64,000 nucleotides of DNA from Negativicutes bacterium (GTDB taxonomy: Bacteria; Bacillota_C; Negativicutes; Sporomusales_B; JARLHX01). Where the stretch lies: NCBI GenBank assembly GCA_031292035.1, contig JARLHX010000223.1, positions 6,756-70,755 of the forward strand. Direction: 5' to 3'. The notes under the pieces are model-generated. The model saw only the letters and a list, made by a program, of their open reading frames with translations, was not told the origin of the DNA and ran no database searches. Position 1 is the first letter of the stretch. The number at the start of each line of letters is the position of its first letter. Of this stretch, positions 1 through 8,686 are shown in pieces. The position numbers and the translations under genes are program-made.

Positions 1-424
1 CCGGCACGGTAACGACTGCGTCGGTCACCTTTTCCCCCAGATATTTCGAGGCGTCCTCGGCCAGCTTCCGCAGCACCTGGGCCGATATCTCCTCAGCCGA
101 GTAGACCTGTCCGTCGCCCTGGAACCGCACCGCGTCATCCGGTCCGGCAATAACCTTGTAAGGAACCAGCAGCATCTCTTCAGCCACTTCGTTGTACCTG
201 CGGCCGATAAACCGTTTGACGGAATAAAAGGTCTTGGTGGGATTAAGTACCGCCTGGCGTTTGGCCAACTGCCCCACCAAGCGTTCGTTATTATCGCGGA
301 AAGCGACGACGGAAGGCGTCGTGCGGGCTCCTTCCGCGTTGGCAATTACCACCGGCCGTTCTCCTTCCAGAACGGCGATCACCGAGTTTGTTGTCCCCAG
401 GTCAATCCCCACTGCTCTTCCCAT
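1..424 (-). CDS. dnaK: Chaperone protein DnaK, N-terminal part (runs off window)
   Basis: Hsp70 chaperone, an ATP-driven cytoplasmic folding factor. The first 141 residues are visible and belong to the nucleotide-binding domain. The phosphate-1 loop reads [16 protein letters not shown] near residues 6-21, followed by [12 protein letters not shown] and [15 protein letters not shown], and the visible part ends in VTDAVVTVP. All are diagnostic of DnaK. The ATG at 422-424 follows an AAGGAGG site. No grpE, hrcA or dnaJ lies upstream and no CIRCE element is visible, so this may be a stand-alone or second dnaK rather than the main heat-shock copy; that is inference. The C-terminal substrate-binding half lies outside the window. 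Confidence 0.95.
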   Translation of the reverse strand, partial: MGRAVGIDLGTTNSVIAVLEGERPVVIANAEGARTTPSVVAFRDNNERLVGQLAKRQAVLNPTKTFYSVKRFIGRRYNEVAEEMLLVPYKVIAGPDDAVRFQGDGQVYSAEEISAQVLRKLAEDASKYLGEKVTDAVVTVP

Positions 425-888
425 TGTCTTTAGCCTCCTTGTTAATTAGGATTGATGCCTACAATCGAACACCGACCGTAGTCTGATTTTCGCAATTCCG
501 GCAGCGCGCGGCCGCCGTTTGTTTCCGCCGTCATCCCTGGGCGGGCCAGCGGTCAGCAGTAATTACTTACGCAATAACCGGGCCAATCTTGTACTGACAG
601 CCGAAACCCCTTCATTCTGCTGAAACAAGCCGTGAACTGCCGCCTGTCCTTTTTCCCGGTGCTGATCCTTTTTGTTATACCAAAAGGATCACTGTGTATT
701 GTTCCGGTTCATGTCCTTCGTGTTATCGGCATATCGAGATGAAGAAAATAAGAACCGCAGATTATTATATTTCCCAACGAAGTAATCATTTTACATATAA
801 AGGCAGGATATTACAATTTACTTCCGAAGAAGTTTTAGTATGAAAGCATTGTCTGCAGGGAATATTTTCGGAAAGGAAAAACACCGCG
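425..888. other. Intergenic region, no gene recognised
   Basis: This stretch separates the divergent dnaK and thioesterase genes. No open frame with a credible ribosome binding site, no RNA gene and no CIRCE inverted repeat could be recognised. It becomes AT-rich from about 720 onward, as expected for the promoter of the rightward gene, but no convincing -35/-10 pair could be chosen. Confidence 0.5.
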
Positions 889-1293
889 ATGAAAAAGCAT
901 GATGAAACCCAGCAGTGTTTTGCTTGCGGCAAGCAAAATCCGATTGGGTTACAATTATCGTTCCATGAAGAAAACGACAAGTACCTGGCGACGTTTACCC
1001 CGAAGGCGGAATATCAAAGCTATGACGGAATACTGCACGGCGGAATCATCAGTGCGCTGCTTGATGAGGTCATGACCAGATATCCCTTTTACAAGTACGG
1101 CCTGAATACCATCACCGCCCGCCTGGAGATCAGGTTTCGCCGTCCGACACCCCTCGGCATCCCTTTAACCCTGACCGGCTGGATCGTGAAGGTCAGAGGA
1201 AAATTAGTCGACCTGGCCGGCACAGTTTCGCTGCCGGACGGAACCGTCACGGCCGAAGGCTGGGCCAGAGTCATCGATGCCGGCGTAACCTGA
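889..1293 (+). CDS. PaaI-family hotdog thioesterase
   Basis: A 134-residue single-domain hotdog-fold protein, probably hydrolysing a small acyl-CoA thioester in the cytoplasm. The N-terminus has a CxxC pair (CFACGKQNPIGL, residues 11-22), seen in a subgroup of PaaI-like thioesterases. The central motif YDGILHGGIISALLDE (about residues 45-60) is the HGG active-site helix of the family. The C-terminal half forms the expected strands (ARLEIRFRRPTPLG). The start follows a GGAAAGG purine stretch with a rather long spacer. It is the only rightward gene before 47 kb and ends just before a strong bidirectional terminator. The substrate cannot be inferred. Confidence 0.85.
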   Translation: MKKHDETQQCFACGKQNPIGLQLSFHEENDKYLATFTPKAEYQSYDGILHGGIISALLDEVMTRYPFYKYGLNTITARLEIRFRRPTPLGIPLTLTGWIVKVRGKLVDLAGTVSLPDGTVTAEGWARVIDAGVT

Positions 1294-1361
1294 TCTGGCC
1301 TCATCGGCCTTCGCGGGGGGTGCTTCTGAAGAAAACCCGGTGCCGCCATCATCGCATAAAC

Positions 1362-1398
1362 AAAGACCTCTTTCTTCAGCAAAAAGAAAGAGGTCTTT
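1362..1398. terminator. Bidirectional rho-independent terminator
   Basis: A perfect 15-bp inverted repeat (AAAGACCTCTTTCTT and its complement) encloses a 7-base loop. It lies between the convergent thioesterase gene and the leftward unknown gene, so it can serve both strands. Confidence 0.85.
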
Positions 1399-1437
1399 TC
1401 GTTACGTGCGGCTTGTAGATTCACCGGCACATGTACC

Positions 1438-1839
1438 TTAAAAGATGGGCTTGATTGAATAACACGGCGGGGGCAGCTCTGCAACCAGATCGTAAATCGA
1501 GGGCAGCCCGTCATGGGAATGCTCTACAAGCTGTTCGTTGGCAAAGAGATACACCTTGGCTATGTCCCGTATTTTAGCCTGCCGGAAGAAATCGACCACC
1601 GACAGTCCAATCTCCCTGTTCTGGTCCGATATTTCCGCTTCCGCCACAAGGAACCCCCTGTTCAGAGAATCCATCACGTCGCTGGAAGCGCCATCCATCC
1701 TGAGGCCACGCAAAAAAAGGGGGTAAAAATCGATCTGGTTCGCCTGGTCGGGCTCGAATATTTCTACCAGCAGGAAAAGCTTGTTCCGCGACAGCGGTGT
1801 TGCAAGTTCAGCGAACGATTTTGCGAGATAGTTTAACAT
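1438..1839 (-). CDS. Hypothetical protein
   Basis: An open frame of 133 residues that I do not recognise. It starts at an ATG preceded by GAGGAAG at good spacing and ends just before the bidirectional terminator, which favours a real gene. The protein looks soluble and mixed alpha/beta: a hydrophobic N-terminal half (SRNKLFLLVEIFEPD), a central acidic stretch and a proline-rich tail (ELPPPCYSIKPIF). No signal peptide, membrane segment or catalytic motif is evident. It is transcribed in the same direction as the cdaR-like gene about 250 bases upstream and could share its transcript. The function is unknown. Confidence 0.55.
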   Translation of the reverse strand: MLNYLAKSFAELATPLSRNKLFLLVEIFEPDQANQIDFYPLFLRGLRMDGASSDVMDSLNRGFLVAEAEISDQNREIGLSVVDFFRQAKIRDIAKVYLFANEQLVEHSHDGLPSIYDLVAELPPPCYSIKPIF

Positions 1840-2093
1840 CCGTCTTCCTCACGGCTCCAAGGCCAAAATATTACCTAACACGTCTCTTATCCGGAAACCT
1901 GACTGCTGAGCACCGTCAATTTACATCACCTTCCCAGCAATATTGTCTCACCAGTTGGCCGCAGGTATTACAGCCGGGGCAAGGAAAAGCCTCCCAGAGC
2001 GCGGATGTTGTCGGGCGACAGCAAAAAAACAACAGTCCTGCAGCAGCAGTCACTTTGCCGGCGCAGGACAATTACCGGCCGCGAAATCAGGCC

Positions 2094-3326
2094 TCACCCG
2101 TCAAATCTTCCTGAATTCAAGAACCGATGGATCAAAAGCGCTATTTTCAGTTCCACGGCATCCTTAAAGCACTCCACCGGCCGGTACCCGGTGTCCTTAT
2201 AAAGCTTATGAAGGCGAAACAACACCGTGTTACGGTGAACAAACAGCTTCTTGGCCGCCTGGGTGGGATTCAGCGAATTATCGAACAGCACTTCCAGCGT
2301 ATAAATAAGCTCCGCTTCCGACCGGCCAAGTTTGAGCAGCGGAAAGACATTATCGGCGTATTGACGCAGCATCGCCGGGGGTATCAGGGAAAGCAGGTTC
2401 TCCAGTTTCAATTCCTCAAACCAGTACGCTTTTCCCGGTCCGTCCAGACATTGCCCGATCTTGATCGCGTTTCTGCCCTCCTGGAACGAACGGCAATATT
2501 CCTTGAAATCCTTGTAGCGCGAACCGATCCCCACCGTGATGGTCAGGTCGGTCTGCTTCATGATCTCATTTTTCAGCAATTCAATGGCCTGATCGGCTTT
2601 GCGCCGCCAGCGGGTCTCATCGACCGCGCCATCACCGGACTGCAAAATCGCAAATTCATCACCGCCGACGAAAATTGCGATTCCGCCCCCGTCGGGCATC
2701 ACTATTTTTTTTATGCAGGAGAACACCTTATCCTTTACCTCCTGCAGGGCAAGCTCAGCCCGGATACCGGATTGGGACGCGAACTTCTTTTCCACCACCT
2801 CGCTGAATCTGTCGATATTAATGACGATGGCGTAACGGGAAACTCCCAAATCATAACCCAGGATACCGGCTCTATTTAAAAACAAATCCTCATGATCACC
2901 GATGTTGCCTGTCAGCAGATCATTCAGAAAGCTCTCATTCGCTCTTTTTTCCAGGTCCAGCTGTCTTTTTAGGACAAGCTGTTCCAGCATCAGCTCAACC
3001 ATCACTTTTACCAGCCCGACACTGGACCTGATCTCTTCCGGATGGCCGCTGACGCCTACAACCCCTATTGTCTTGCCGCCGAAAGCGATCGGCAGATTGA
3101 CGCCGGGACGGACAACACCTTTGAGAACTCCCACCTGTTCAGGCAAAACTTCTATCGGGGTTCCGTATTTAATGACAGAATCGGCTCCCTCATGAAAAAC
3201 GCCGATCAGCCCGGGGTCGCCGCTGGCAATAATGATGGCGTCAGAATTCATGATATTGACGTTCTTTTTGATGATTCCGATCGCCTTATCAACAAGCGGC
3301 TGGGCCAATTCATGGTCTAACAGCAT
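2094..3326 (-). CDS. cdaR: CdaR/PucR-family transcriptional regulator (sugar-diacid recognition type)
   Basis: A 410-residue regulator with CdaR layout. Residues 1-135 form the putative sugar-diacid-binding domain (IIIASGDPGLIGVFHEG, GVVRPGVNLPIAFGGKTIGVVG). The middle region contains the degenerate GGDEF-like segment of the family (AIFVGGDEFAIL, about residue 220), which is not expected to be a diguanylate cyclase. The C-terminal 60 residues carry the PucR-type helix-turn-helix (LNPTQAAKKLFVHRNTVLFR). E. coli CdaR activates glucarate, galactarate and glycerate genes. Here the gene lies downstream of the corrinoid methyltransferase operon and in the same orientation, so it may sense a carboxylate related to that operon's substrate; that link is inference. 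Confidence 0.9.
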   Translation of the reverse strand: MLLDHELAQPLVDKAIGIIKKNVNIMNSDAIIIASGDPGLIGVFHEGADSVIKYGTPIEVLPEQVGVLKGVVRPGVNLPIAFGGKTIGVVGVSGHPEEIRSSVGLVKVMVELMLEQLVLKRQLDLEKRANESFLNDLLTGNIGDHEDLFLNRAGILGYDLGVSRYAIVINIDRFSEVVEKKFASQSGIRAELALQEVKDKVFSCIKKIVMPDGGGIAIFVGGDEFAILQSGDGAVDETRWRRKADQAIELLKNEIMKQTDLTITVGIGSRYKDFKEYCRSFQEGRNAIKIGQCLDGPGKAYWFEELKLENLLSLIPPAMLRQYADNVFPLLKLGRSEAELIYTLEVLFDNSLNPTQAAKKLFVHRNTVLFRLHKLYKDTGYRPVECFKDAVELKIALLIHRFLNSGRFDG

Positions 3327-3415
3327 CGTTCATACCTCGCGCTCTGGCATTCATCCATCTTAACTATAACCGATGCCGCAGCAAAATACCACAGCCGAAA
3401 AAGAACCAAAACAGC

Positions 3416-3446
3416 CTGCCGGAACGACCCATGGCCTTGCCGGCAG
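3416..3446 (-). terminator. Candidate weak terminator after the methyltransferase operon
   Basis: CTGCCGG and CCGGCAG form a 7-bp stem just downstream of the leftward UroD-family gene. On the minus strand a short T-rich stretch (TGTTTTGG) follows. The loop is long, so termination would be partial at best. Confidence 0.35.
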
Positions 3447-3487
3447 ACTGCATCAGGCGGTGAGAATTGCCGTGTGAAATGCCGGGT

Positions 3488-4513
3488 TTAGCGGGCGAAT
3501 TCCCTGGCCACCTGAACGATGGTCTGGAGATTCTCCACCGAAGTGGTCAGCGGAATGGCACATTCCGGCGCCGCGATCTCAACTCCCGCCGCCAGCGCAT
3601 AGCGGGTCTCCCGGGCGACGTCATCGACGCTGCCGGAGAGCAGGGTGACAGGATTATTGACATTGCCGACAAGGGACATTTTAGCGCCTGCCAACTCTTT
3701 TGCGACCCGGGCGTCGACTTTCGAATCGAAATGAAAGGCGTCGAACCCGGCCTGGGCAATGTGGGGCAGCATTTTGGCAGTATTGCCGCAGATGTGCAGG
3801 ATGGTGGGTGCGCCGAGCTCCCTTGTCACCTGCCGATGGATCGGCAGCAAAAAGTCGCGGTAGCAATCCGGGCTGACAAGATCCCCGGTGGCATGATCGC
3901 CCCACAGGATGGCATCTGCGCCGGCGATGATCTGGGCTTTGCCTGAGGCCATTGAGACCGGCAGCAGCCGCTTCAGATACTCGCTCACCTTGTCAGGGCT
4001 CAAAATGGTGTCCATCAGAAAGGGTTCGGTTCCCACAAGGTGATAGGCCAGCGACCATGGGCCGTAAACCTTGCCGATGATCGCAACCCTGTCGCCGTAC
4101 TCCCGGCGCAAGAGGCGGATCGCTTCGATAACCGTGCTCATGGCCGGATGGTCCAAAAAATCGCGGCTAAAGGTGATCTGACCGGGGTCGGTGATCGGGT
4201 GCGAAGTATGGGCAGGCCAACTGTCCGGCCCACCCCAGGTAACCGGTATGTCCAGCGCCGCCGATTCGGTCACCGCCGAGAACACCGGCATGATGGTATC
4301 ATAGCCCAGCACCTCGAAGCTTGTGGCCGCCAAGCGGGCCATCTGTTCGAAGTCGAGATGCACGTCCGGGAAAAAGCAGCCCGACCGGGCCATCAGGTCT
4401 TTGGTCACAACCGAGGTCGGGCAGGCGACCGAAGGCCGGTCCACCCGCCCGCCGAACAAGCCGGACAAAAATCGTCTTTTCGGGGTCATCCATTCTGTTG
4501 GCTGTTTCATCAT
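3488..4513 (-). CDS. UroD-family corrinoid methyltransferase (MtaA/CmuA type), zinc-site form
   Basis: A 341-residue TIM-barrel protein of the uroporphyrinogen decarboxylase/MtaA/CmuA family, which moves methyl groups to or from corrinoid proteins. The zinc site His-x-Cys...Cys of methyl-transferring members is present: LHICGN near residue 238 and PECAIPL near residue 318. The order HICGNTAKMLPHIAQAGFDAFHFD followed by SLVGNVNN is typical of MtaA. It starts 24 bases after the corrinoid protein gene stops, so the two are co-transcribed and probably partners. Since CoM is not used by acetogens, it may act as the substrate-demethylating MT-I or as a thiol-dependent methyltransferase; the sequence does not decide. 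True heme-pathway HemE is unlikely given this context. Confidence 0.85.
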   Translation of the reverse strand: MMKQPTEWMTPKRRFLSGLFGGRVDRPSVACPTSVVTKDLMARSGCFFPDVHLDFEQMARLAATSFEVLGYDTIMPVFSAVTESAALDIPVTWGGPDSWPAHTSHPITDPGQITFSRDFLDHPAMSTVIEAIRLLRREYGDRVAIIGKVYGPWSLAYHLVGTEPFLMDTILSPDKVSEYLKRLLPVSMASGKAQIIAGADAILWGDHATGDLVSPDCYRDFLLPIHRQVTRELGAPTILHICGNTAKMLPHIAQAGFDAFHFDSKVDARVAKELAGAKMSLVGNVNNPVTLLSGSVDDVARETRYALAAGVEIAAPECAIPLTTSVENLQTIVQVAREFAR

Positions 4514-4537
4514 CTCGTCACTCCAACCTGTTGTCTC

Positions 4538-5170
4538 TCACGCTAACAGTTGCCGCATGATGTCGATCGCCTCGCCGGCGTCGGGAACATAGCGGTCAGC
4601 CCCGATTTGTTTGGCAAACTGGGGCGTGACAGGGGCTCCCCCGACGATTACCTTCACCTGCTGACGCAGCCCCGCCGCTTCCAGCGCCGCCACCGAGTCG
4701 GTCATAAACTTCATGGTTGTCGTGAGCAGCGCCGCCATTCCCAGAACATCGGGTTGATGCTCGCGGACTGCAGCGACAAACTGCTCCGGTTTAACGTCAA
4801 TGCCGAGATCGATCACCTCGTAGCCAGAGCCCTGGAGCATCATGATCACCAGGTTTTTCCCGATGTCATGCAGATCGCCCTGGACCGTGCCGATAACAAC
4901 CCTGCCCAGATATTTGCGCTGAGTGGTCTTGACCACCGGCTCCAACACCGCCAGGCCGAGCTTCATCGCCCGGGCGGCCACCAGCATCTCCGGCACAAAT
5001 ATTTCCCCCTGGGAAAAACGCTCACCCACCACCGCCATCGCGGCAATGAATCCGTTGTTGATCAATTCATCCAGGCTGATACCGTCATCCAGGGCTTGCC
5101 TGGCCAATTCCTGGACCTTGTCGCCCTTACCGGCGATTGTGGCTTCCTTGATCCCTTCCACCAATGTCAT
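4538..5170 (-). CDS. Corrinoid (cobalamin-binding) methyl carrier protein
   Basis: A 210-residue MtbC/MttC-type corrinoid protein. Residues 1-85 are the four-helix B12-binding cap domain (ISLDELINNGFIAAM, EIFVPEMLVAARAMK). Residues 88-210 are the Rossmann-like cobalamin domain with the base-off motif DLHDIG, in which His101 is the expected lower cobalt ligand, followed by GYEVIDLGIDV and VGGAPVTPQFA. It shuttles a methyl group between two methyltransferases. It lies between an MFS gene (17-base gap) and the UroD-family gene. No reductive activase gene of the RamA/COG3894 type was recognised in the window, so reactivation must come from elsewhere. Confidence 0.95.
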   Translation of the reverse strand: MTLVEGIKEATIAGKGDKVQELARQALDDGISLDELINNGFIAAMAVVGERFSQGEIFVPEMLVAARAMKLGLAVLEPVVKTTQRKYLGRVVIGTVQGDLHDIGKNLVIMMLQGSGYEVIDLGIDVKPEQFVAAVREHQPDVLGMAALLTTTMKFMTDSVAALEAAGLRQQVKVIVGGAPVTPQFAKQIGADRYVPDAGEAIDIMRQLLA

Positions 5171-5186
5171 GTTTCCGCTGCTCCTT

Positions 5187-6530
5187 TCAGGCCCTTACAT
5201 CACTTTTGGAACTGTCGACCTGACGGTCTTTTACGAGACTTGATGCTAGCAACCCGGCGCACGCGCAGCCGGCGATGAAGACCCAGGCATAGGTGTAATC
5301 GGCTCCGCCGGGGGTGACGCGGATCAGGCGGCTCATAATGAGCGGCGCGAAAGCTCCGCCGATGTAGGCGAACATCTGCATGAATCCCATCGCTTTTCCG
5401 TAGACTTCGGGTGAAAAAACGTCAGCCGGCCAGGCCAGGAACGGACCCCAGGCCATGTTGGCAAAAAAGCCGGCGCCGGCAAGCACCATCAGCAGTGAGA
5501 GATGGCTGACCCCCGGCTGGAGCTGAGACAGAATAACAATGAACGGGATGGTTCCAAAAAAGGAAAGCATAATCATCGGCCTTCTCCTGGACTGCAGATA
5601 CCGGTCGCTGATCCGGGAACTCAGAAAAGCCCCCAGCACACCGGCGGCAAAATACACCGAAGACCAAAAGCCCATGCCGACAAGACTAAACTTGAAGTTT
5701 TGCAGCAGATACGTCGGCGACCAGGCGAGAACGCCCCAGAATGTCATCTGGCAGGCGATATCCACGCAAGTGACGGCCACGAAACCGGGGTGGGTCAAGA
5801 TCTGCCGCATGGGAATCTGGGCCTTCTTGATGGTCTGCTCGGAAACCTTGCGGTTGTCGATCTCGTCCGCGGTCATAGCGCCGGTGGCCAGCTCATCCTG
5901 ATAGCTTTCGCTGATTTCGGCGGAGGAAAGTCCCGCCTTTTGCTCGGGCCGGTCTTTGATCAGCCAGATGACCAATATCAGCGGAATCAGCCCGATGGCT
6001 CCAACCACCAGGAAGACGGGACGCCAGCTCCCCAGCGACGTCGCCAGCTGGGTGGCGACGATCGCGGCCCAGGCGGGAGTGAGGATCCAGGCCCAGGACA
6101 GACTGCTTTGCGCCTGGGCCCTCTCGCTGGGCGGAAACCACCGCGACAGCAGCCTGGCGCTTGGTACAAACTCGGTTCCGACCAAGATGCCGAACAGGGC
6201 GCTTCGGATGTACCATTCGGTAACTGTCTGCATGTAGGCCATCCAAAAGGTCAGTATGCTCCAGCTGATAATGGAAAACACCAGCACCTTTTTTGAGCCA
6301 TACTTGTCGCACAAAAGTCCTGAGACAAATTGCGCAGGTCCATAAAAAACCATCATCAGAAAAATACCATTGCCAACATCGGCGTAGTTAAGGTGAATAT
6401 CCGGCATGATTGCGGGTATGAGAGCAGTTGTCTTGATTCGATCCAGATACTGGATGGTATAAGCAAAAAACAGAACGGCTGCTACCAGATAACGATATCG
6501 CCACCAACCTTGGCTTCTGCCGTTTTCCAT
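5187..6530 (-). CDS. MFS transporter, ACS-like family
   Basis: A 447-residue, twelve-helix major facilitator transporter. The first helix with YTIQYLDRIKTTALIPAIMP and the following DVGNGIFLMMVFYGPAQ resemble anion:cation symporters that import organic acids. The C-terminal half includes WGPFLAWPADVFSPEVYGKA. I chose the internal ATG at 6528-6530 because GAGGGG sits just upstream; a GTG 11 codons earlier is less likely. It sits inside the methyltransferase operon between a UroD-family gene and the corrinoid protein, so it probably imports the methylated (perhaps carboxylated aromatic) substrate or exports the demethylated product. That role is inferred from position only. Confidence 0.85.
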   Translation of the reverse strand: MENGRSQGWWRYRYLVAAVLFFAYTIQYLDRIKTTALIPAIMPDIHLNYADVGNGIFLMMVFYGPAQFVSGLLCDKYGSKKVLVFSIISWSILTFWMAYMQTVTEWYIRSALFGILVGTEFVPSARLLSRWFPPSERAQAQSSLSWAWILTPAWAAIVATQLATSLGSWRPVFLVVGAIGLIPLILVIWLIKDRPEQKAGLSSAEISESYQDELATGAMTADEIDNRKVSEQTIKKAQIPMRQILTHPGFVAVTCVDIACQMTFWGVLAWSPTYLLQNFKFSLVGMGFWSSVYFAAGVLGAFLSSRISDRYLQSRRRPMIMLSFFGTIPFIVILSQLQPGVSHLSLLMVLAGAGFFANMAWGPFLAWPADVFSPEVYGKAMGFMQMFAYIGGAFAPLIMSRLIRVTPGGADYTYAWVFIAGCACAGLLASSLVKDRQVDSSKSDVRA

Positions 6531-6626
6531 GCTCGACCCCTCTTTCTTTACCATTTTGCTCACCAGGCACGCGCATTAAGTCGATTCCGTGACCTACCTC
6601 CCATCTGCCACCGCTGTTTTCAACCT

Positions 6627-7676
6627 CTAGAATTCGGTTTCAGCGGCAACCTTAAGTAACAGCTTCATTCTTTCCAGGGTTGTCTCGGGAGCCATGCCGC
6701 CGGCCGTCGAGAGCAGGAACCTGCCGCCCGGCCCTGCGCTTTTGATCATCTGCCGGCATTTTTCGATGAATTCCGGTTCGGATGCTTCCAGCATATCCTG
6801 CACCGGGTGAACATTCCCCATCACACACTTATCCAGGCCGTCCCTGGTCTGAACCAGATCGTGTTTCGGCCCGATATGGACAACGTTGGCGCCGATATCG
6901 CGAATGACCGACGTGAGATGGGGGTAGTTGTTCTCGTTGTGGTAAACCCTTATTTCAGCGCTGTTGACATGCTCGAAGAGCTCCTTCAAATAAGGGTGGA
7001 CGAATTCCTGGTACATGGACGCGGACAGCATTCCAGGGAAGTGATCCCAGACAATGGCCCGTTTCAGCGGGCCGACGATCTCCAACTGGGCGTCGATGTA
7101 AGCTTTCAGGAAATCTGTCACCTTGCGGGCCAGCACATGAACCAATTCCGGGGTGTCCACCATCGCGTAGCTGTACTTGTCGTAGCCGACCATCAGAGCC
7201 GATATTTCTCCCGGGCCGCCGCAAAAGACGTGTCCATCGAGATAACCCATCTTTTCCTGCCAGTAAGACGGCAGATTCTTCTTAAAATACTTCAGATAGT
7301 CGAGCACCGTCGCGGTGTAATCCGCCCGCCGCGGGTCGGGCGGTACGAAGGCCTGGGCCTCCGTGATATCGTCGAAAGCCGTTTTTCGCACATGGGGCGG
7401 GGTATAGTCCAGAAACTCCAGCTGGCAGCCCATCGCTCCCAGTTCCGGCACAAGGCCCATATCCGGCCATATCCCCGGCACGGTGAAGGTATCGGGAAAG
7501 TTCTCATGAAACAGCAGTTGGGCGGAGAGCATTGTTTCCGGGCTGGCATAGTACTTGTCATCAGGTATCTTGGCAAACGGAGCATAGGTTTGCCCGATTG
7601 TCCAGAGGCAAACCGGAACCCTTGCGTCGATACGCCGACCCTCAATCGCAGCCAAAATTTCGCGGTAGGAATCCAT
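6627..7676 (-). CDS. UroD-family protein lacking the usual zinc cysteines
   Basis: A 349-residue uroporphyrinogen-decarboxylase-family protein and the first gene of the methyltransferase operon. The start is the ATG at 7674-7676 behind GGAAAGGACG rather than the upstream ATG at 7727. The C-terminal segment has VYHNENNYPHL near residue 244 where zinc-type relatives have His-x-Cys-Gly, and LLSTAGGMAPET at the end where they have the distal Cys, so the His-x-Cys...Cys zinc site is absent. It may therefore be an O-demethylating MT-I of a different metal or acid/base type, while the other UroD-family protein supplies a distinct step. The methyl donor is unknown. Confidence 0.8.
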   Translation of the reverse strand: MDSYREILAAIEGRRIDARVPVCLWTIGQTYAPFAKIPDDKYYASPETMLSAQLLFHENFPDTFTVPGIWPDMGLVPELGAMGCQLEFLDYTPPHVRKTAFDDITEAQAFVPPDPRRADYTATVLDYLKYFKKNLPSYWQEKMGYLDGHVFCGGPGEISALMVGYDKYSYAMVDTPELVHVLARKVTDFLKAYIDAQLEIVGPLKRAIVWDHFPGMLSASMYQEFVHPYLKELFEHVNSAEIRVYHNENNYPHLTSVIRDIGANVVHIGPKHDLVQTRDGLDKCVMGNVHPVQDMLEASEPEFIEKCRQMIKSAGPGGRFLLSTAGGMAPETTLERMKLLLKVAAETEF

Positions 7677-7881
7677 AAGACCACGTCCTTTCCAAAATTG
7701 ACACCAGATAGGTGCCTTGCGAGACATTGTATATTGTCATAATTGGTAGACTTTTTCGAATATTTTCTTGCTTCAGCTATATTCTTCGATTCAGCGGATT
7801 TACCCTTGCATTTTTTATACAAACTTTACAGGTAAAGACCTCCTGTTTTTGTGAGAAATGCCAATATGGGGGGCGTGCAAG

Positions 7882-7895
7882 CCTCTGAACAGAGG
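7882..7895. other. Palindromic GC-rich leader element upstream of the methyltransferase operon
   Basis: A perfect CCTCTG-AA-CAGAGG hairpin flanked by G-runs lies about 200 bases upstream of the UroD-family start, in the 380-base gap 7677-8057. A second potential stem (ACAGG...CCTGT) is at about 7829-7848. On the minus strand these could form a structured leader. No known riboswitch consensus could be fitted; in particular the cobalamin-riboswitch signatures are not there. Confidence 0.3.
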
Positions 7896-7945
7896 GGGGA
7901 CTGCTCTTCAGTGCCTTCCTAACGACTAGCTCCGGAAAAAACTTA

Positions 7946-7985
7946 TGGCCTCAATCCCGGTCTTAAAGGGATTGAGGCCATTTTT
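7946..7985. terminator. Strong rho-independent terminator (padR side)
   Basis: A perfect 13-bp stem (TGGCCTCAATCCC and its complement) with a 9-base loop is followed by TTTTT on the plus strand. T-rich sequence also follows the stem on the minus strand. It ends the leftward padR gene that stops at 8058. Confidence 0.9.
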
Positions 7986-8057
7986 CGCAGTCGGTCGTTC
8001 ACGCCGACGTATTTTCTCAGGCAATCATTGCTCCGGTTACCGGCTCGCCGAAAATGT

Positions 8058-8600
8058 TTATTTCATTAAGTCCTCTATGAAATGATCCATGAATTCGATT
8101 TCGTTTTTGATCAGTATCAGCGGGTGCCAGTATAGGGCCTGCAGATTGACCGGCAATTTGTTTTCGCCCAGCGACTCCAGTTTGCGGTTGATCCCGTCGG
8201 CCACCTCGGCCAGAAAGCTCTTTCGCCTGGTAAGAGCCGTCACGACTTCCTCCCTGGTCACGAAGGGAATCGCGGCCAGCGCCAGGTCGAAGCGAAAATC
8301 CCGTTCCCTTGTTGCCGACAGCGCAGCTATCGTCTCTTGCTGCAAAACGTCTTTGCCGGTACTCGTTATTTCGAATTTCCGCGGCACAGGGCCCCGTCCC
8401 TGCTTTTCCAAATCGATGTGAGACGTTACCAGTTTCTTTCCGCTCAATTTGTTCAGGCCGACATAAATGGACGTGGTCCCGATATCGGCCCACTCCTTAT
8501 ACCCTCTCGCCTTTATCATCTGGTTAATTTCATAACCGGAAACCATCGGCCGGTCGCATATAAATTGTAGGAGGATAAATTCAACATTAGAAAGTTCCAT
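8058..8600 (-). CDS. PadR-family transcriptional regulator (copy 3)
   Basis: A 180-residue PadR regulator. Residues 1-75 form the winged helix (NVEFILLQFICDRPMVSGYE, then IGTTSIYVGLNKLSGKKLVT). The C-terminal 90 residues are the helical dimerisation domain. The ATG at 8598-8600 is preceded by AGAGGGG. It is closely related to the regulator at 26469-27020: both have SGYEI, RGYKEWADIGT and ALSATRERD/ALSSSRERD motifs. Its promoter overlaps a near-perfect AT-rich palindrome (8652-8681), so autorepression is likely. It is the last gene of the TonB/secretion locus, with a terminator on each side, so it is probably monocistronic. The effector is unknown. Confidence 0.9.
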   Translation of the reverse strand: MELSNVEFILLQFICDRPMVSGYEINQMIKARGYKEWADIGTTSIYVGLNKLSGKKLVTSHIDLEKQGRGPVPRKFEITSTGKDVLQQETIAALSATRERDFRFDLALAAIPFVTREEVVTALTRRKSFLAEVADGINRKLESLGENKLPVNLQALYWHPLILIKNEIEFMDHFIEDLMK

Positions 8601-8651
8601 ATATGTCCCCTCTTTAAACAATTAATAAATAGTTAACATTCTAATCACACT

Positions 8652-8681
8652 ATATAATATTACACCCAAGTTATATTATAT
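8652..8681 (-). promoter_or_regulatory. Promoter with overlapping PadR-type operator
   Basis: Arms ATATAATATTAC and GTTATATTATAT (one mismatch, 6-base spacer) form a palindrome. On the minus strand it overlaps a good sigma-A promoter, TTGCAT, 17 bases, TAATAT, ahead of the padR gene starting at 8600. The AATATTAC core is shared with the palindrome at 27039-27084. Confidence 0.65.
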
Positions 8682-8686
8682 GCAAG

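Noticed and set aside
425..888. CIRCE heat-shock operator upstream of dnaK
   Set aside because: No TTAGCACTC/GAGTGCTAA inverted repeat was found in the visible upstream region.
7820..7930. Cobalamin riboswitch controlling the corrinoid operon
   Set aside because: Neither the GCCACTG-type core nor the AGYCAGGAGACCTGCC B12 box is present on either strand.
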